Assembly (NCBI RefSeq): GCF_000787835.1
Contig: NZ_BBPP01000004.1
Location: 258,377-293,787, forward strand
Length of the DNA: 35,411 bases
Direction of reading: 5' to 3'
Origin: Streptacidiphilus melanogenes
Lineage (GTDB): Bacteria; Actinomycetota; Actinomycetes; Streptomycetales; Streptomycetaceae
Shown: positions 32,237 to 35,411 of the stretch, piece by piece
Layout: the number at the start of each line of letters is the position of its first letter
Position numbering within the stretch: the first letter of the stretch is position 1
The notes under the pieces: model-generated
Seen by the model: only the letters and a program-made list of their open reading frames with translations
Databases searched by the model: none
What the model was told of the DNA's origin: nothing
Program-made: the position numbers and the translations under genes

Positions 32237-35224
32237 ATGACAGCCAGACTGACAGGGCGGTCGCGCAGAGCGATCGCGGCCGCCCTCGCCGGGTTCACTG
32301 CGCTCTGTGTGCCGCTGCTCGGCGGCGTCCCGACGGCGAGCGCCGCCGCCTCCGCCGGCCCGATCACCATCGGCGGTGCGTGTCTGGACGACGCCAACTC
32401 CGGTACCGCCAACGGCAACACCATCGACGTCCGGAGCTGCGACTCGGGCACGAACCAGAGCTTCACCTGGAACTCCGACGGCAGCGTCACCGTCCTGGGC
32501 AAGTGCCTCGACGTCACTGGCGGCTCCAATGCCAGCGGCGCGGCGATCGAGCTGTACGACTGCACCTCCGGCTCGGCCGGGCAGAAGTTCGCCGCCCTGC
32601 CCGACGGCACCGTCTACGCGCCCAAGTCCGGCAAGTGTCTGGAGGTCCAGGGCGGATCCGTGAGCAACGGCGCGACGATCGGCCTGGAACCCTGCGACCC
32701 CGCCCAGGCTCTGCAGCAGTTCTCTGCCTCCACGGCTCCCGCCGCGCCGTACACGATGGACGCGACCGCGATCACCAACGGCGGCTTCCACGGCAGCGAC
32801 AGCCCCTCGCTCCCCTTCACCGACGCGGGCGGCCAGTTCTACTACCAGAACTCCTACTCCGGGTACGGCGCCACCGACGGCCACGTCTGGAGCTTCTACA
32901 CCGGCGCGAACATGTCCGACGCCGCCGCCGCGTCGATCAACACCTCCGTGAACCCGGCCAACCCCGCCGACGCCAACAACAACACGGTGTGGCGCTGCAA
33001 CAACGGCCCGACCGGCAAGAACGCCACCGCGGGCGGCTACGCCTACGGGGACTACTGCGACCTGGTCGGGGTGTGGGTCGACCCGGACACCGGCTGGTGG
33101 TACGGGCTGGTCCACAACGAGTTCTCGATGAGCCCCTTCGGCGACTCCGCGCACTTCGACGCCATCGACTACGCCGTCTCCAAGGACCACGGCGCCACCT
33201 GGGCCATCACCGACCACGCGATCACCTCCCCGTACTCGACCTCGCGGCCCAATAGCCAGCTGTGGACCATGGCGTCGAACGGGCAGGTGCAGACCGGCAC
33301 CAGCTGTCTGGACATCAACGGGGGCGGCACCGCCGCCGGCACCGCGGTCGACACCTATGGCTGCGGCACGAACCAGTCCAACCAGAAGTGGACCGCGAGC
33401 AACGGCGAGCTGGTCAACCCCGCCTCCAACCTCTGCCTGACCGCTTCGGGCACCACCACGGGCAGCACCTTCACCATCCAGAACTGCACCGGCGCGGCCG
33501 CCCAGCAGTTCACGGCTCCCGCCTCCGGCGCCAAGGGCCAGATCAAGGTCACCGGCTCCACGTCCGAGTGCATCGACGGGACCGGCACGCTGCGGCTCAA
33601 CTCCTGCGACGACCCGACCGTGGACGGGCGCACCGCGTTCCCCCACCAGACCTACTACTGGGGTGACGGCGACCCCCGCCTGTTCACCGACTACCGCTCC
33701 GGCTACTTCTACGTCTTCTACACCTCCCGCCTGGTCGACCAGGGAGGCGGCTGGGGCGCGTTCGAGGAGCACGTCGCCCGCGCGCCGATCTCCCAGAAGA
33801 TGGCGCCTTCCTCCTGGCAGAAGTGGTACGACGGCTCCTGGTCCACTGCGGGTGTCGGCGGCGCCGAGTCCGACGTCATCCCGGCCGACGGCGGCGGCCT
33901 CGGTTACGTTCCCCCCGCCGACGGCTACTCGCCGAGCAGCACCGGCACGATCAGCGCCCAGGTGGCCGCGGGCACCGCGCCGGCCACGTCGCAGCTGTCG
34001 TTCATGAACGTCTCCTACGACACCTACCTCGGCCTGTACATCGCCACCCCCGAGAGCGACTACCCCTCCGGCGGCGCCCCGCAGCACATCTACGCCACCG
34101 GCGACCTGGCCACCCAGCGGTGGACCGACCTCGGTCCGATCGGCGACGCCCAGACCTCCTGGTACCGGTGGCTGATGGACCCGCAGAACCTCACCAGCGA
34201 CACCACCGTGGGCAAGACCGTGCGCATGTACTGCAACATCTCGTGCGAGGACGGCTCCGGCGGCGGCTACACCGACATCACCATCGCACCGAGCGCGGCC
34301 GGCTCCCTGCCCGCCGCCCCGGTCACGGCCGGGTCCGCCTACCAGATCGCGGCCGGAAACGGCCAGTACCTGGCCCAGAGCGGCGCAGGCCTGACCACCG
34401 CCGCCGGGAGCGGCACCAGCGGGCAGTGGACCTTCACCCCCACCGGTGACGGCTTCTACACCGTCACCAACGTCGGCTCCGGCCAGCTGCTCGGTGTGGA
34501 CTCCACCGGCAACGCCGGCCGCGCCTGGGGCGCCGCCGTCACCCCCGCCACCCGCGGCGCCAGCCCCACCGTCGGCCAGCAGTGGTCCGTCCAGAGCATC
34601 CTCAGCACGCCCGCCACCAGCGGCTCCTCCACCCCCACCGGCAACTACCGCCTCGTCAACCGCTACAGCGAGCTGGCCCTGAGCCTCACCAGCGGCACCA
34701 CCCAGCCCGTCGCCACCTCCCCGCAGCGCACCTGGGACAACACCGGCACCAGCGGCGACACCCGCGCCGCCGCCGCGCAGACGCTCACCTTCACGGCGGC
34801 GGCCACGACCACCGACCTCAGCGGCACGCACACGCTGACCCTCGGCGGCCAGGCCCTGGACGACCCCAACTGGTCGACCACGCAGGGCACCCAGCTCGAC
34901 ACCTGGTCCACCAACGGCGGGAAGAACCAGAGCTGGACCTTCACCCGGCAGCCTGACGGCGACTACACCGTCGTGAACGGCAACTCCGGCCAGTGCATGG
35001 ACGACGACGGCGGCGCCACCGCCGCCGGAACCCCGGTGATCCAGTGGAACTGCACCGGCGGCAGCAACCAGGAGTGGACGGTGACCCGGCTGCCCTCGGG
35101 CGCTTACACGCTCACCAACGCGCACTCCGGCCTGCTGCTCACCACCGCCTCCACCGCGAACGGCGCGCTGGTCACCCAGCAGCCGAACACCGGCTCGTCC
35201 CTCCAGCAGTGGACGCTCGGCTGA
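32237..35224 (+). CDS. Secreted multi-lectin protein with Asp-box propeller-like region
   Basis: A 995-residue secreted protein. Signal peptide with twin-arginine-like RSRR start, hydrophobic AAALAGFTALCVPLLGGV, and TASA-A cleavage near 36. Residues 41-162 form a ricin-B beta-trefoil (QSFTW, CLDVTG, QKFAAL). Residues 170-340 and 460-685 are propeller-like; an Asp-box, SKDHGATW (315-322), and strands VWVDPDTGWWYGLVHNEF and YWGDGDPRLFTDYRSGYFYVFY are visible. A second lectin module (341-458) sits between them. Two more lectin modules follow (700-855 and 860-995). Such a fold points to a sialidase- or GH43-like hydrolase, but I cannot assign a family. GGAGG precedes ATG 32237 by 6 nt. Operator copy 3 controls it. 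Confidence 0.7.
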   Translation: MTARLTGRSRRAIAAALAGFTALCVPLLGGVPTASAAASAGPITIGGACLDDANSGTANGNTIDVRSCDSGTNQSFTWNSDGSVTVLGKCLDVTGGSNASGAAIELYDCTSGSAGQKFAALPDGTVYAPKSGKCLEVQGGSVSNGATIGLEPCDPAQALQQFSASTAPAAPYTMDATAITNGGFHGSDSPSLPFTDAGGQFYYQNSYSGYGATDGHVWSFYTGANMSDAAAASINTSVNPANPADANNNTVWRCNNGPTGKNATAGGYAYGDYCDLVGVWVDPDTGWWYGLVHNEFSMSPFGDSAHFDAIDYAVSKDHGATWAITDHAITSPYSTSRPNSQLWTMASNGQVQTGTSCLDINGGGTAAGTAVDTYGCGTNQSNQKWTASNGELVNPASNLCLTASGTTTGSTFTIQNCTGAAAQQFTAPASGAKGQIKVTGSTSECIDGTGTLRLNSCDDPTVDGRTAFPHQTYYWGDGDPRLFTDYRSGYFYVFYTSRLVDQGGGWGAFEEHVARAPISQKMAPSSWQKWYDGSWSTAGVGGAESDVIPADGGGLGYVPPADGYSPSSTGTISAQVAAGTAPATSQLSFMNVSYDTYLGLYIATPESDYPSGGAPQHIYATGDLATQRWTDLGPIGDAQTSWYRWLMDPQNLTSDTTVGKTVRMYCNISCEDGSGGGYTDITIAPSAAGSLPAAPVTAGSAYQIAAGNGQYLAQSGAGLTTAAGSGTSGQWTFTPTGDGFYTVTNVGSGQLLGVDSTGNAGRAWGAAVTPATRGASPTVGQQWSVQSILSTPATSGSSTPTGNYRLVNRYSELALSLTSGTTQPVATSPQRTWDNTGTSGDTRAAAAQTLTFTAAATTTDLSGTHTLTLGGQALDDPNWSTTQGTQLDTWSTNGGKNQSWTFTRQPDGDYTVVNGNSGQCMDDDGGATAAGTPVIQWNCTGGSNQEWTVTRLPSGAYTLTNAHSGLLLTTASTANGALVTQQPNTGSSLQQWTLG

Positions 35225-35244
35225 CGCCGACCCGGCCACGCCGA

Positions 35245-35285
35245 GGTGAGGTGACCCGCCCGGTTCCGGGGCCGGCCACCTCACC
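35245..35285. terminator. Terminator hairpin after the secreted lectin gene
   Basis: GGTGAGGTG (35245-35253) and CACCTCACC (35277-35285) are perfect complements; the 23-nt loop itself contains CCCGG/CCGGG pairs that extend the stem. It lies 20 bp after the stop codon. Confidence 0.65.
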
Positions 35286-35353
35286 ACGGCGGTGCGCGGA
35301 TGTGACCTGCGCCCTAGTCACCTCGTGCCTTTGTCCCGTTTAGTTCCTTGCGT

Positions 35354-35378
35354 CACCCGCGCGGCGTACGCGCGGGTG
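35354..35378. terminator. 10-bp hairpin near right edge
   Basis: CACCCGCGCG (35354-35363) and CGCGCGGGTG (35369-35378) are perfect complements with a 5-nt loop. It lies 130 bp after the lectin gene and may be a second terminator, or the end of a gene coming from the right. Confidence 0.55.
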
Positions 35379-35411
35379 CCTGCCCGACCTGCCCCGCACC
35401 ATGAGGGAACC

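Noticed and set aside
32084-35287. A very long open frame antisense to the secreted lectin gene
   Set aside because: It is a high-GC shadow: Gly/Val/Ala-rich low-complexity protein, no ribosome site, while the plus strand has a signal peptide, lectin motifs and GGAGG.
35340-35346. A fourth TTAGTTC operator at the right edge
   Set aside because: Only the left arm is present; after 11 nt the sequence is CGCGCGG, part of a terminator stem, so it is a lone half-site.

Overview
The window is about 35 kb of very GC-rich DNA (GC-biased third codon positions, frequent GTG starts, short intergenic gaps, GGAGG-type ribosome sites). The protein set is that of a Streptomyces-like actinobacterium: XylA/XylB with a divergent ROK-type XylR, a sugar ABC importer with no ATPase gene of its own, PadR-HAAS and PucR regulators, secreted ricin-B lectin modules, and a DUF6325/SHOCT/HdeD trio. 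Streptomycetaceae is the likely family, but the genus cannot be fixed from sequence alone. No rRNA, tRNA, CRISPR array, insertion sequence or prophage was recognised.

Region 1 (1-9.7 kb) is a mosaic of short housekeeping and stress units. It holds the end of a histidine kinase coupled to a UBP zinc-finger protein, an NAD kinase, and a class II amidotransferase divergent from a YbdK/GCS2-type carboxylate-amine ligase. These are followed by an ArsR-like regulator with an 18-bp palindrome on its promoter, a YihY/BrkB membrane protein, the reverse-strand DUF6325-SHOCT-HdeD operon, and an FAD monooxygenase resembling aryl-CoA hydroxylases.

Region 2 (9.7-19.7 kb) holds a methyltransferase, an NTF2-like/cupin fusion, an ABM-family protein, a PadR-HAAS pair with its own operator, two orphan reverse ORFs and a broken GNAT gene. 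It continues with a PucR regulator divergent from an acyl-CoA synthetase, then phosphoglucomutase and an NTF2-like protein. Strong hairpins separate several convergent gene pairs.

Region 3 (19.7-35.3 kb) is a sugar-utilisation island. XylR (ROK) is divergent from overlapping xylA-xylB. Next come ROK regulator 1, then a reverse operon encoding a solute-binding lipoprotein, two permeases and an unclassified cytoplasmic TIM-barrel-like hydrolase. Divergent from that operon is ROK regulator 2, followed by a 995-aa secreted protein in which an Asp-box propeller-like region appears to be interrupted by a lectin domain and flanked by three more.

The most interesting signal is a shared 25-bp operator (TTAGTTC, 11-bp spacer, GAACTAA) found three times: before ROK1 (overlapping the end of xylB), between the ABC operon and ROK2, and on the secreted-lectin promoter. 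In the last two the -35, operator and -10 have identical spacing, so both promoters should be switched off by the same ROK repressor. The inferred system is as follows: the secreted lectin-enzyme acts on an external glycan, the importer takes up the oligosaccharide (probably powered by a shared MsiK-type ATPase), the cytoplasmic hydrolase cleaves it, and the product may feed the neighbouring xylose pathway. The substrate is unknown.
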